Positions 51,109 to 61,136 are shown, counted from the stretch's first letter. The stretch: 64,000 nucleotides of DNA from Rhizobiaceae bacterium (GCA_014238155.1 JABABQ010000072.1:62001-126000); one strand, 5' to 3'. Translations and numbers: made by a program. Notes: generated from the sequence alone by a model not told the origin.

Positions 51109-52148
51109 GCAAGATGGCGCAATCAACCAATATTTCGCAAGCTTCGGTCTCTGCTGGCAATCAGGTCGCGCAGTTTTTGAAGAACTACTATATCTATTTT
51201 GTACTTGTCGGCGTGATCGTGGTGTTGAGCGTGGCAAATCTGGACAGATACGATCTGTTTGAACGCGGCAATTTTCTCTACGACAAAAACATCATCAATG
51301 TCCTGCGGATATCTGCCCCGCTGCTGACGCTGGCAGGTGCGTTCACGCTGTTGATGGTATCGGGTTATATCGATTTGTCGGTCGGTAGCGCGATGAGCCT
51401 GAGTGCCGTGATCTATGCGATGTTGGCGATTAACGGCGTTCCGTTCTTGCCGGCATTTGCACTTACCGTTCTGGCGGGTGTGGGAATGGGCCTGATCAAT
51501 GGCTTTCTCGTTGTCCGACTGAAGATAACCCCCGTCATTGCAACGCTGATCACCCTTAGCCTCTATAAAGGAGTTGCATTGCTGTTGGTTCAGGACGGCG
51601 TTTCGGCGATCAAGTCCGGCGGTGGACTGAAAATGCCGGTCTGGTTTAATTCCTACGGGCGCGAAGCTGTGTGGTTGGGCCTGCCGATGGCGTTTTGGAT
51701 TGCCGTGGCGGTGACAATTGCCCTGGTGGTTGCGCAAAACCGCTCTTTGCTCGGAAAGTATGCGGCGGCGACTGGAGGTAATCCAACGGCTGCCAAATTA
51801 TCCGGGATCAACACCAGCAAAGTTGTCATTTGGCTCTATGTGCTGGTTGGTGTTTCGGCCGCATTGGCTGGAATTGCACGGTCAAGTTTCATGTCGCTGG
51901 GCGACCCGCTTTCTGGTGACGGTATGGAATTGTCGGCCATTTTGGTGGTGTTGATAGGCGGCACCGCGTTTAGTGGTGGCGAAGGGCGTGTGCTGCGTTC
52001 ATTTATCGGTGCACTGATCATTATGGCATTGACCATCGGCATGTTGACACTCGTACCTGCCTATTACCAAACATTGGTCATTGGTTCTGCACTGCTCGCT
52101 GCAGCAGCGTCCAACCACCTGGTCAGTCGAAAGGAGACGACGTCGTGA
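51105..52148 (+). CDS. CUT2 ABC transporter permease 2 (RbsC type)
   Basis: 347 residues from GTG 51105 (an ATG at 51114 is possible). IDLSVGSAMSLSAVIYAML and VIATLITLSLYKGVALLL mark the RbsC family, and GTAFSGGEGRVLRSFIGALII near the end is the conserved last loop-helix. Its stop overlaps the SorC start (4 bases). It forms the channel with permease 1. Confidence 0.86.
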   Translation: MSKMAQSTNISQASVSAGNQVAQFLKNYYIYFVLVGVIVVLSVANLDRYDLFERGNFLYDKNIINVLRISAPLLTLAGAFTLLMVSGYIDLSVGSAMSLSAVIYAMLAINGVPFLPAFALTVLAGVGMGLINGFLVVRLKITPVIATLITLSLYKGVALLLVQDGVSAIKSGGGLKMPVWFNSYGREAVWLGLPMAFWIAVAVTIALVVAQNRSLLGKYAAATGGNPTAAKLSGINTSKVVIWLYVLVGVSAALAGIARSSFMSLGDPLSGDGMELSAILVVLIGGTAFSGGEGRVLRSFIGALIIMALTIGMLTLVPAYYQTLVIGSALLAAAASNHLVSRKETTS

Positions 52149-53122
52149 ACATAGGTACTGGAACCACAGATTTTGAGACGATCCGGCTGATCACGCGCGT
52201 GCTTACACTTCATTATGAAGAAGGACGATTGCAATCGCAGATCGCAACCGAACTTGGTCTTTCTACGGCCAAAGTAAACCGGTTGATCAAGCAGGGCCGG
52301 GAACTGGGAATGGTGAAAATCACCATCGACAGTCCTTACCAACGACTGGTCGAACTTGAAAACAAATTGATCGGCAGATGGGACATTCAGAGCGCATTGG
52401 TCACTCCAACAGTCACCGGCAATCTTGAGACCACGCTGCAGCAGGTTGGAACGGCTGCCGCAAATCTTCTGGTTGAGAATATTCGTGATGGCGACATCAT
52501 CGCCATCACCGGCGGCAAAGGCGTAAGCGCACTGGTTGACAATCTGAGAGTAGATCGAGCCTTCAATGTCACTGTTGTGCCGCTCACCGGATGTGTCCAG
52601 GGAAAGCACTATACGGACGTCAATCATGTAGCAACGAAACTGGCCGAAGGGCTGGGGGGTAAGGCGATGCTTATCCATGCGCCACTGTTTGCTGAATCTG
52701 AAGATGAAAAGCGGATGATCTGCTCCTTGCGGCAAATCAACGAAGTATTCGATCTGGCGCGTAATGCTGACATTGCCCTGACCGGCATCGGGTCGATTTT
52801 GACACCGGCGTCAAGCTATTACGATCTGCATCCAATTTCCGCCACTGACCGCAAACTGCTGATAGACAAAGGGGCGGTTGGCGAGTTTGTCGCCCATTTG
52901 ATCGATGACAGAGGCCAGCTATGTGATGTTGAGCTGAACCGTAGACTGGTTGCGCTGGAACCTGAAGAAGTCGCTCGAATTCCAAAAACGGTTGGCATTG
53001 CAGCGGGCGAAGAAAAAGCCGTGCCGGTGCACGCAATCCTGAATGGTGAATATTTGTCGTCACTGGTTGTTGATGAGGCAACCGCCAATACGGCGCTCAG
53101 CCCGATCAAAGAAGTCGCATAA
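52145..53122 (+). CDS. SorC-family transcriptional regulator (EryD-like)
   Basis: 325 residues. The N-terminal HTH (about 18-60, HYEEGRLQSQIATELGLSTAKVNRLIKQGRELGMV) precedes a SorC/DeoR sugar-phosphate-binding domain (DIIAITGGKGVSALVDNL, ADIALTGIGSI). It lacks the DeoR-type core HTH arrangement and matches the SorC/EryD architecture. The GTG start overlaps the permease stop. It probably controls the operon through the palindrome near 47209, with a phosphorylated polyol or ketose as effector. Confidence 0.85.
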   Translation: MNIGTGTTDFETIRLITRVLTLHYEEGRLQSQIATELGLSTAKVNRLIKQGRELGMVKITIDSPYQRLVELENKLIGRWDIQSALVTPTVTGNLETTLQQVGTAAANLLVENIRDGDIIAITGGKGVSALVDNLRVDRAFNVTVVPLTGCVQGKHYTDVNHVATKLAEGLGGKAMLIHAPLFAESEDEKRMICSLRQINEVFDLARNADIALTGIGSILTPASSYYDLHPISATDRKLLIDKGAVGEFVAHLIDDRGQLCDVELNRRLVALEPEEVARIPKTVGIAAGEEKAVPVHAILNGEYLSSLVVDEATANTALSPIKEVA

Positions 53123-53131
53123 GAGGTCATA

Positions 53132-54115
53132 ATGCTTACACGTGAAATTGGAACAACTGGCATAACAGCGTCGGCCGTCGGTCTGGGTACCTGGGCTATT
53201 GGTGGCTGGATGTGGGGTGGCACCGACGAGGCCGCCGCCGTCGACGCCATCAAGGCGTCAATCGACAAGGGGATTAGCCTGATCGATACTGCCCCGGTCT
53301 ATGGTATGGGGCGCTCCGAGGAAATTGTTGGACGCGCAATTGCTGGACAACGCGATAAGATAATTTTGGCCACCAAATGCGGCCTCGTCTGGCATGCCCA
53401 AAAAGGCAATCACTTTTTCGATCAGCAGGATAAACCAGTTCATCGATACTTGGGGAAAGACGCCATGATCTACGAGGTTGAGCAAAGCCTTGACCGTTTG
53501 GGCACCGATTATATCGACCTCTACATCACCCACTGGCAAGATCCGACCACGCCAATCGCTGAAACGATGGAAGCGATGGAGCAGCTCAAAAAGGCTGGCA
53601 AAATCCGGGCAATCGGCGCCTCAAATACGTCGGTCGAAGATCTCAATTCCTATATCGCTGCCGGTCAACTGGACGCCCTGCAGGAAGAATACAGCATGGT
53701 GAAGCGGGATATTGAAAACACATTGTTGCCGGTTTGCACCAAAAATGACGTGTCGATGCTGAGCTATTCATCATTGTCGCTTGGCTTGCTGTCTGGGAAA
53801 ATTGGACCGGACAGAAAGTTTGATGGCGATGATTTGCGCAAAGATAATCCGCTGTTTTCGATCGGCAATCGCCAAAGAATATCGCGATTAATGGATGAAA
53901 TAGCACCCATTTGTGACGCTCACAATGCGACCAGTGCGCAGATAATTATCGCCTGGACGCTCCAGCAACCGGGCATAACATTTTCATTGTGCGGGGCTCG
54001 AAATCCGCAACAGGCTACCGAAAATGCCGATGCCGGGCATATTGAATTGAGCCAGGACGACATTAGGAAAATCAGTACAGCAGCAGCCAACCACCTGACC
54101 AATTTAGACGGTTAG
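53132..54115 (+). CDS. Aldo/keto reductase
   Basis: 327 residues, (beta/alpha)8 NADPH enzyme. The catalytic tetrad is visible: Asp in LIDTAPVYG with Tyr (about residues 51-58), Lys in LATKCG, and His in YITHWQDP. The length and N terminus (TREIGTTGITASAVGLGTWAIGG) fit the bacterial AKR family acting on sugar aldehydes or ketoses. It may interconvert the polyol and aldose of the pathway, or detoxify an aldehyde split by the aldolase encoded downstream. Confidence 0.87.
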   Translation: MLTREIGTTGITASAVGLGTWAIGGWMWGGTDEAAAVDAIKASIDKGISLIDTAPVYGMGRSEEIVGRAIAGQRDKIILATKCGLVWHAQKGNHFFDQQDKPVHRYLGKDAMIYEVEQSLDRLGTDYIDLYITHWQDPTTPIAETMEAMEQLKKAGKIRAIGASNTSVEDLNSYIAAGQLDALQEEYSMVKRDIENTLLPVCTKNDVSMLSYSSLSLGLLSGKIGPDRKFDGDDLRKDNPLFSIGNRQRISRLMDEIAPICDAHNATSAQIIIAWTLQQPGITFSLCGARNPQQATENADAGHIELSQDDIRKISTAAANHLTNLDG

Positions 54116-54173
54116 ATAAACGCAACACTCAAACAAGGAATTGCACTGACTTAGTTCAGTGAACCCCCGCCCT

Positions 54174-55886
54174 ATGTCTGTAATCAGAGATCAACATTTT
54201 ACCAGGATTTCCGAGAACGGCACTTTTGACGTGATTGTCATTGGTGGTGGCATCAATGGTATTGGCGTGTTTCGGGAATTGTCGCTGCAAGGATTGAGGG
54301 TCCTGCTTGTTGAGAGAAACGACTTTTGTTCGGGCTGCTCTGCCGCGCCTTCTAGAATGATTCATGGTGGACTGCGCTATTTGGAGAATGGCGAGTTTTC
54401 GCTGGTGCGTGAATCCCTGCAGGAGCGCGACGCCTTGTTGAGGAACGCACCCCACATGGTAAAGCAATTGCCGACCACGGTGCCCATTCGGTCAATATTT
54501 TCGGGTCTGTTGAATGGTGCGGCTAATTTTCTGCATTTGCCAACCAAACCATCCGAGCGGGGTGCCTTGATGATCAAGGCCGGCCTGATGATGTATGATT
54601 GGGTGACCCGGCGCCGCAGAATATTGCCAAAACATAGTTTTCGCGGGCCCTCCAAGACCCGACAAATCTGGCCACACATGCGCCATGATACGCGTTTTAG
54701 CGCGACATATTATGATGCCTGGATTAGTCATCCAGAACGTTTGGGATTGGAATTGCTGGTCGATGCGGAAGCCGCCAATTCAGGTTCGCTGGCAGTTAAT
54801 TATACGGATTTGACGACCGGTGACGATGATGCCCTGACGCTTACAGATAGCGTGTCGGGCAAGTCCTGGCCGGTTTCCGCCATGGCGATGGTAAATGCTA
54901 CGGGAGCCTGGGTAGACCGAACATCAGCGCAATTGCCTGGTCACAAAGAAGTTGCAGCCCCCATGGTGGAGGGTACAAAAGGATCGCATTTGATAATTGA
55001 CAATGCCGAACTGAAGGCCGCTTTGGGCGGGCATATGATCTATTTCGAAAATGCCGATGGTCGTGTGTGCATACTGTTTCCCTACCTGTCGAACGTACTT
55101 GTGGGAGCAACCGATATTCGGGTCGAAACTCCCTGCAGAACACGCTGCGAGGATGAGGAAAAAGACTATATTTTGAACTCACTGAAAAACGTGTTTCCCG
55201 AAATTGATGTGAAACTGTCTCAGGTCGTATTTTCCTATAGTGGCATCCGGCCATTGCCAAAAAGCGATCAGGAATTCACCGGGCGAATTTCCCGCTCACA
55301 TTTTGTCAAACGCCTGGAGGGGCCTGTTCCGCAGTTCTGCATGATCGGTGGCAAGTGGACCACATTTCGGGCATTTGCAGAACAAGCAACAGATGATGTG
55401 CTGGATGAACTTGGTAAAACCCGCACCAGCAAAACGCTGAATATGCCAATCGGTGGTGGTCGTGACTATCCGACCGATACGGCTGGATGGGTTGCTACAA
55501 TCTGTGCGGAATTCAATATTTCTGCTGAACGCGCTCAACATCTGCTGGACCATTATGGTGCCAATGCACGTCAGGTTCTGGCCGCATGTGACCAATATGG
55601 AGCGGAGATAAAACTGTCAGATGATTGTTCCTACACGTTCGCCGAGATTGCCTATCTGGCTCGGTCAGAGCGAATCGTGCACCTGTCTGATTTGGTGTTG
55701 CGCCGAACCGACCTGGCGATCACCGGACAAGTCTCCTCTGTAATGATTACAAATATCGCAAAAACTGTCGCCAACGAACTGGGTTGGAGCGCCGCTCGAA
55801 GGCAAAGCGAAGTAAAAGCGCTGACCGCAGAGCTGAACGAATTTTACGGTGTTTGCCCGCAAACACTTTCAAACAGGTCGAAATGA
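54174..55886 (+). CDS. GlpD-family FAD-dependent polyol-phosphate dehydrogenase
   Basis: About 570 residues. The FAD-binding Rossmann motif VIVIGGGINGIGVFRELSLQGLRVLLVERNDF is near the N terminus, followed by SRMIHGGLRYLE, the GlpD hallmark. The C-terminal DAO_C-like domain (AEIAYLARSERIVHLSDLVLRRT) is complete. EryB of erythritol pathways belongs to this family. With the kinase, aldolase and SorC gene around it, oxidation of a polyol phosphate to a ketose phosphate is the best proposal; ordinary glycerol-3-phosphate oxidation remains possible. ATG 54174 is preferred; GTG 54159 is in frame. Its stop overlaps a possible ATG of the next gene. Confidence 0.8.
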   Translation: MSVIRDQHFTRISENGTFDVIVIGGGINGIGVFRELSLQGLRVLLVERNDFCSGCSAAPSRMIHGGLRYLENGEFSLVRESLQERDALLRNAPHMVKQLPTTVPIRSIFSGLLNGAANFLHLPTKPSERGALMIKAGLMMYDWVTRRRRILPKHSFRGPSKTRQIWPHMRHDTRFSATYYDAWISHPERLGLELLVDAEAANSGSLAVNYTDLTTGDDDALTLTDSVSGKSWPVSAMAMVNATGAWVDRTSAQLPGHKEVAAPMVEGTKGSHLIIDNAELKAALGGHMIYFENADGRVCILFPYLSNVLVGATDIRVETPCRTRCEDEEKDYILNSLKNVFPEIDVKLSQVVFSYSGIRPLPKSDQEFTGRISRSHFVKRLEGPVPQFCMIGGKWTTFRAFAEQATDDVLDELGKTRTSKTLNMPIGGGRDYPTDTAGWVATICAEFNISAERAQHLLDHYGANARQVLAACDQYGAEIKLSDDCSYTFAEIAYLARSERIVHLSDLVLRRTDLAITGQVSSVMITNIAKTVANELGWSAARRQSEVKALTAELNEFYGVCPQTLSNRSK

Positions 55887-55897
55887 AGGAACGAAAA

Positions 55898-56740
55898 ATG
55901 CGTATCAGCACCAAAGCGCGAATGAATCGAATGTTCACCAATGGTGGTTGTCTCGATGTCGCCATTGACCATGGGGTTTGCAATGAACCGGGATTTATGG
56001 ACGGGCTTGAGGATATCGGTTCAGTGGTTGATCAGTTGATTGCTGCGGGGCCCGATGCCATCCAGATGAATTATGGTCAGGCCGACCTGCTTCAGTCACG
56101 TGGCGATAAACACAAGCCCGCCCTGGTGATGCGCATCGATATGGGCAATCCCTATAACGACCAGCGCCATCGGGTCATGTGGTCGCAATTGCAAAATGCT
56201 GATCAGCCAATAATTGGGGCGCTGGAAATGGATGCCGCTGCGGTCGTCGTCAACCTGTTTATGCTTCCCGATGAACCGGACCTGTTTCACCAATGCGTTG
56301 CAAATATTGCTAAAACCCGTTCCGCCTGCTCCAAATATGGCATGCCGCTCATGATCGAACCATTGGTGATGCTGCCCAACGATGTGCGTGGCGGTTACCA
56401 GGTAGATGGCGATGTTGACAAGATCGCTACGCTGGTTCGTTTGTCTGCCGAAATGGGAGCTGACGTGATCAAGGCAGATCCGACAACCAACGCCGAAGAT
56501 TACCACCGGGTGATTGAAGCGGCACGTTGCCCGGTTCTCGTTCGGGGCGGCGGCAAGGAAGATCTGAAGACCGTATTGATCAAATCGGCGGCCGTCATGA
56601 GTCAGGGCGCCCAGGGCATGGTCTATGGCCGAAACATCTATCAACACGATAATCCCAAACAGGTTGTGGCCGCCCTGATGGCGATCATCCACAAGGGTGC
56701 GTCGGGTGAAGAAGCTTGGGAAATCTATCAAGGTGGCTGA
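55898..56740 (+). CDS. Class I aldolase (DeoC/LacD/FbaB-like)
   Basis: 280 residues. TIM-barrel aldolase with AIDHGV (22-27) at the first strand and the Schiff-base lysine K192 in ADVIKADPTTN. RGGGKEDL near 216-223 binds the phosphate. These features match the DhnA-type class I fructose-bisphosphate/LacD aldolase family. AAGGA gives 7-base spacing to ATG 55898, better than ATG 55883. It would cleave the ketose phosphate of this pathway into DHAP or a related triose phosphate plus an aldehyde. It overlaps the kinase start by 8 bases. Confidence 0.82.
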   Translation: MRISTKARMNRMFTNGGCLDVAIDHGVCNEPGFMDGLEDIGSVVDQLIAAGPDAIQMNYGQADLLQSRGDKHKPALVMRIDMGNPYNDQRHRVMWSQLQNADQPIIGALEMDAAAVVVNLFMLPDEPDLFHQCVANIAKTRSACSKYGMPLMIEPLVMLPNDVRGGYQVDGDVDKIATLVRLSAEMGADVIKADPTTNAEDYHRVIEAARCPVLVRGGGKEDLKTVLIKSAAVMSQGAQGMVYGRNIYQHDNPKQVVAALMAIIHKGASGEEAWEIYQGG

Positions 56741-58244
56741 ACAACAAAAATATCTGCTGGGTCTGGATGCCGGCAACACGGTTATCAAGGCGGTTCTGTT
56801 TGATCTGTCGGGCAATGAAATTGCTAAATTTGCGCGCGATGGCCAGTCATCCACCCCTGAACCGGGTCATGTTGAACGCGATCTGCCGGAGCTGTGGCGG
56901 AATGCCTGTGAAGTCATCCGGGTCTGTATCGACCAGGCGAAAATCAACGCCAGCGACATAGTTGGTATTGGATGCGCCGGTCACGGAAATGGTTTGTATC
57001 TTTTGGACAAGAAAGATGCCCCGCTGCTGGCGATCCAGTCGCTGGATACAAGGGCGGCCGGGATGGCCGATAAGCTCAATGAAGCTGGCAATGGCGACAG
57101 GCTTCATGAGCTCTGCCTGCAGAAACCCTGGCCGTCCCAAACCCCAACCCTGCTGGCCTGGATCAAGGCCAATCGACCGGACATATATGCAGCTGTGGGC
57201 ACTGTTTTCCTGTGCAAGGATTTTATTACCTTCAATCTGACCGGTGAGAAGGTCAGTGACATATCGGACATGAGCGGTTGCGGATTTCTGTCGATGCCTG
57301 ATTGCACCTATGACGACGGATTGCTTGTCCATTACGGACTTGAAGACGCGGCCGAATACCTGCCCAGGCTGATTGGCCCTGACGATATTGCAGGTGTTGT
57401 CAGCGAGGCTGCCGCACATGCAACCGGTCTGATGCCAGGAACACCCGTCGTTGGAGGTCTGTTCGACGTGGTCGCCAGCGCTCTGGGATCCGGGGTGGTG
57501 CGGCCGGGACAAGCGTCCATCGTCGCTGGCACCTGGAGCATCAATCAGGTGCTTTCAAGTTCTCCGGTGATTGACGACAGCGTCTTCATGGTTTCTGGAT
57601 TTGGCAAAAACCGATTTTCAAATATCGAAGCCAGTGCAACCTCAGCGGCCAATCTGGAATGGTATGTTCGCGAATTCATTGAACGGGGTGACCATCACGA
57701 TGACCCGTTCGGCTATTGCAATCAGCGGGTCGGCGAAGTTAGCCCCGCTGACGATGATCCGATGTATCACCCTTTCCTCTATGGCTCGGGTCAGGGTGCC
57801 CAGATGCGCGCCGGATTTTACGGGATAGCCGGTTGGCACGGTGAAGGTCATATTTTGCGTGCGCTGTTTGAAGGTGTCGTATTCGAGCATAAACGCCATA
57901 TCGGGCAGTTGACATCCGCCGGGGTTGAATTTGGCGATGCAGTCCTGTCCGGCGGCGGTTCCCGCAGTCCGATCTGGCCACAAATGTTCGCTGACGCTCT
58001 TGGCAAATCAATGACGGTGGCTGCCTGCGAAGAGACAGGTGCTCTTGGTGCGGCGATTGCTGCTGGTTGTGGTGCCGGACTGTTTGACACCCTTGAAGAT
58101 GGTGTCGCAGCGATGACATCGGCGCGGGGAACTTTCGTTCCCGATGCGCTGGCGCAGGCCCATTTTCAGCGACGCTACTCCATTTTTACGGACCTTACTG
58201 CCAATATGGGCAGTTTCTGGGCCGCCCAACAAAATCTGACATAA
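56733..58244 (+). CDS. FGGY carbohydrate kinase (LyxK/EryA-like)
   Basis: 503 residues, two-domain sugar kinase. N-terminal GLDAGNTVIKAVLFDL is the phosphate-1 motif, LFDVVASALGSG and GTWSINQVLS the central phosphate-2 region, and LSGGGSRSPIWPQMFADALG the C-terminal FGGY block. It resembles E. coli L-xylulose kinase LyxK and erythritol kinase EryA rather than xylulokinase. It probably phosphorylates the imported polyol or ketose at a terminal hydroxyl. GTG 56733 starts inside the aldolase gene. Confidence 0.86.
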   Translation: MAEQQKYLLGLDAGNTVIKAVLFDLSGNEIAKFARDGQSSTPEPGHVERDLPELWRNACEVIRVCIDQAKINASDIVGIGCAGHGNGLYLLDKKDAPLLAIQSLDTRAAGMADKLNEAGNGDRLHELCLQKPWPSQTPTLLAWIKANRPDIYAAVGTVFLCKDFITFNLTGEKVSDISDMSGCGFLSMPDCTYDDGLLVHYGLEDAAEYLPRLIGPDDIAGVVSEAAAHATGLMPGTPVVGGLFDVVASALGSGVVRPGQASIVAGTWSINQVLSSSPVIDDSVFMVSGFGKNRFSNIEASATSAANLEWYVREFIERGDHHDDPFGYCNQRVGEVSPADDDPMYHPFLYGSGQGAQMRAGFYGIAGWHGEGHILRALFEGVVFEHKRHIGQLTSAGVEFGDAVLSGGGSRSPIWPQMFADALGKSMTVAACEETGALGAAIAAGCGAGLFDTLEDGVAAMTSARGTFVPDALAQAHFQRRYSIFTDLTANMGSFWAAQQNLT

Positions 58245-58256
58245 AGGACTTTATTC

Positions 58257-59267
58257 ATGAAAGCCGTAGGTTTCCTCAATTCATTGCCCATCAGCCATGC
58301 CGACAGTTTGTTTGAAGTCGAGCTGCCTGACCCCGCTCCACTGCCCAACGACTTGCTCATCAGAATCGAAGCGATATCGATTAATCCTGCAGACGCGAAA
58401 AGACGCCTGCGCACGGCGGTTGAACAGCCGCACGAGGAACCCTTCATTCTGGGATATGATGCGGTTGGCATTGTTGAGGCAATGGGAGATGCCGTTTCAG
58501 GGTTCAGCACGGGGGATCGGGTTTGGTATGCTGGAGACGCTGATCGGGCAGGTTCCTATGCCAGTCACCAATGTGTCGACCACCGCATCACCAGTCTGGC
58601 ACCAAATTCGGTATCGCCGGAAAGTGCGGCCTCATTGCCGCTTACCAGTCTGACGGCGTGGGAAATGCTGTTCGACCGCCTCAATGTGCCGGTGGATGAA
58701 ACTCCGGCCAGTTTGCTGATCATTGGTGGAGCAGGAGGAGTTGGTTCTGTGACAACCCAACTGGCTCGAAAGCTTACCGGGTTGCGGGTCGTTGCGACTG
58801 CTTCACGTCCGGAAACGGAACAATGGTGCCGTCAGATGGGGGCCCACGATATCGTCAACCACCGGGATCTGGTTGCCGATATGCACAAGGTGGGTCATCA
58901 GACTGCCGACTATATTGTTCAATATGCCGACACGGCTCAACATTGGGAGGCGATGTGCGAACTGGTTGCGCCTCAAGGAAAAATTGGCACGATTGTTGAA
59001 ACCGAAGAAAAGCTGGATATCTCTGCCTTGCAGGGAAAATCAGCGGCCTTATGCTGGGAATTAATGTTTACTCGTTCCTTATTTCAAACATCCGATATGT
59101 ACAAACAGGGGCAAATTCTGGCCCGTATGGCGTCGCTGGTTGATGATGGTACAATCACCACTACTGAAACTACGGTCTTGAATGGCCTTTCAGCTGCAAC
59201 GTTGAAACAGGCACATGAAACCATCGAACAGGCCGCGACAATTGGCAAAATTGTCGTCAAGTTCTAA
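58257..59267 (+). CDS. Zinc-type alcohol dehydrogenase family protein (MDR)
   Basis: 336 residues, MDR fold, very like the TIGR02817 group (KAVGFLNSLPISHADSLFEVELP at the N terminus, VWYAGDADRAGSYASHQCVD). The cofactor motif IGGAGGVGSVTTQLARKL (near residue 157) is intact. Zinc-binding cysteines are not obvious, so it may be a zinc-free quinone-oxidoreductase-like reductase. It ends the polyol operon, 12 bases after the kinase stop. Confidence 0.8.
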   Translation: MKAVGFLNSLPISHADSLFEVELPDPAPLPNDLLIRIEAISINPADAKRRLRTAVEQPHEEPFILGYDAVGIVEAMGDAVSGFSTGDRVWYAGDADRAGSYASHQCVDHRITSLAPNSVSPESAASLPLTSLTAWEMLFDRLNVPVDETPASLLIIGGAGGVGSVTTQLARKLTGLRVVATASRPETEQWCRQMGAHDIVNHRDLVADMHKVGHQTADYIVQYADTAQHWEAMCELVAPQGKIGTIVETEEKLDISALQGKSAALCWELMFTRSLFQTSDMYKQGQILARMASLVDDGTITTTETTVLNGLSAATLKQAHETIEQAATIGKIVVKF

Positions 59268-59342
59268 CAATCTTTGGATGACTTTATCATCCATCCCAAT
59301 TATGCAGTTGGTGGTTCAGTCGCTTGAAAGGCACGCATCGAA

Positions 59343-60974
59343 ATGAACCAGCCCATCCAGCCCAACCAAACCACTCAGCTTGATGGCAGCTATGACTATG
59401 TGATTGTTGGTGGTGGAACTGCTGGCTGCGTATTGGCCAACCGATTGAGTGAAGATCCGGCAACCAACGTGCTGTTGCTGGAGGCCGGGGGTAACGACAA
59501 TTATCACTGGGTTCATATACCGGTCGGCTATTTGTATTGCATTGGAAACCCCCGCACCGACTGGATGATGAAAACCGCAAGCGAAGCGGGATTGAACGGA
59601 CGCTCGCTGGTTTATCCGCGGGGCAAGGTTCTGGGTGGCTGCACGTCGGTCAACGGCATGATCTATATGCGTGGGCAGGCATCAGATTATGATGGTTGGC
59701 GGCAAATGGGAAATTCCGGCTGGGGCTGGGATGATGTGTTGCCCTATTTTGTCAAATCCGAAGATCATCACAAAGGTAAAAGTGCTCTGCATGGCAGCGG
59801 CGGTGAGTGGAAAGTCACGACCCAAAGGCTGAACTGGGAAATTCTGGAGGCCTTTCAGGAAGCCGCCAGCGAGTTTGGTTATCACCCGACCGATGATTTC
59901 AATCAGGGCACCAACGAAGGCTCCGGCTACTTCGAGGTAAATCAGAAAAACGGAGTTCGCTGGAATGCCACAAAGGCATTTTTGCGCCCCGCCATGAAAC
60001 GCCCCAATCTTCGGGTACTTACCCACGCCACAACTGAAAAAATTTTGCTGGATGGAAAACGCGCGACAGGCGTTGCTTTCCAACATAACGGCAAGTCGAT
60101 GAAGGTGCTGGCAGCACGGGAAGTTCTTCTGGCAGCCGGTTCCATAAACTCGCCAAAGCTGTTGGAGCATTCCGGAATCGGTCGTGCCGAGATTTTGCAA
60201 GGGCAGGGGATTGAGCTCAATCATGAACTTTCCGGAGTCGGCGAAAATCTTCAGGATCACCTGCAAATTAGGACGGTATTCAAGGTATCCAACACCAAAA
60301 CTCTCAATGAGCGGGCCAACAGTCTCGCCGGAAAGATTGGCATCGCACTGCAATATGCTCTGCAACGGAGCGGGCCGATGTCGATGGCGCCCAGTCAGTT
60401 CGGCCTGTTCACAAAAAGTGACCCGGCACTGGAAACTCCTGATCTTGAATATCATGTGCAGCCGCTTTCCACCGACAAGCTTGGTGACCCGTTGCACCCC
60501 TATCCGGCGATTACCGTATCTGTGTGCAACCTGCGCCCCCAAAGTGTCGGATCATGTCACATCACCAGTCGCGATGTTGACCAGCAGCCCGACATAAAAC
60601 TGAATTACCTGTCGGCAGAATCCGACAAACTAGTTGCCGTCAAATCGATAAAACAGGCGCGCAAGATCATGACTGCGCAAAGGCTGAAGCCTTATAAACC
60701 TGAGGAAGTCCTCCCCGGCGCTGAAGTTTCCAGCGATACCGAATTGCTTCGCGAAGCGGGAAATATAGCAACGACCATTTTCCATCCCGTCGGTACTTGC
60801 AAAATGGGCAGCGACCCCATGGCAGTCGTCGACCCGGAATTGAAGGTGCATGGTCTGCAGGGACTGCGGGTCATTGATGCTTCTGTCATGCCCAGAATTG
60901 TTTCTGGAAACACGGCTTCACCGGTCATCATGATCGCAGAGAAGGCGGCTGATATGATCCGCAACAACCACTAG
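59343..60974 (+). CDS. GMC-family FAD oxidoreductase (alcohol dehydrogenase/choline dehydrogenase-like)
   Basis: 543 residues. FAD-binding YVIVGGGTAGCVLANRLSEDP (about 19-39), the GMC signature GGCTSVNGMIYMRGQASDYDGW and the C-terminal catalytic HPVGTCKMGSD are all present, as is the final GNTASPVIMIAEKAADMI. No signal peptide. It oxidises a primary or secondary alcohol to an aldehyde or ketone. It starts 75 bases after the MDR gene and may extend the polyol operon or be independent. The 162-base gap that follows shows no clear terminator. Confidence 0.85.
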   Translation: MNQPIQPNQTTQLDGSYDYVIVGGGTAGCVLANRLSEDPATNVLLLEAGGNDNYHWVHIPVGYLYCIGNPRTDWMMKTASEAGLNGRSLVYPRGKVLGGCTSVNGMIYMRGQASDYDGWRQMGNSGWGWDDVLPYFVKSEDHHKGKSALHGSGGEWKVTTQRLNWEILEAFQEAASEFGYHPTDDFNQGTNEGSGYFEVNQKNGVRWNATKAFLRPAMKRPNLRVLTHATTEKILLDGKRATGVAFQHNGKSMKVLAAREVLLAAGSINSPKLLEHSGIGRAEILQGQGIELNHELSGVGENLQDHLQIRTVFKVSNTKTLNERANSLAGKIGIALQYALQRSGPMSMAPSQFGLFTKSDPALETPDLEYHVQPLSTDKLGDPLHPYPAITVSVCNLRPQSVGSCHITSRDVDQQPDIKLNYLSAESDKLVAVKSIKQARKIMTAQRLKPYKPEEVLPGAEVSSDTELLREAGNIATTIFHPVGTCKMGSDPMAVVDPELKVHGLQGLRVIDASVMPRIVSGNTASPVIMIAEKAADMIRNNH

Positions 60975-61136
60975 AGACTGAACCAATCCAAGCGAATTAT
61001 GTGTGCAATCCAGGCGGTCAGTATCATGTTATATTGGCGTAGATTGCCCGTTACGCATGCTTGCAGTAAATTGGTCAAGATAGATGAGGGAAATGGTCTG
61101 CGCTGACTAGATCTCAACAATAGATTGGTGGCATAA

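Noticed and set aside
59276-59292. GGATGA/TCATCC hairpin after the MDR gene
   Set aside because: Six base pairs only and no T-tract; it could occur by chance.
59682-60542. 286-codon antisense reading frame inside the GMC oxidoreductase
   Set aside because: The GMC gene is intact with all signature motifs. The antisense product has no recognisable features.
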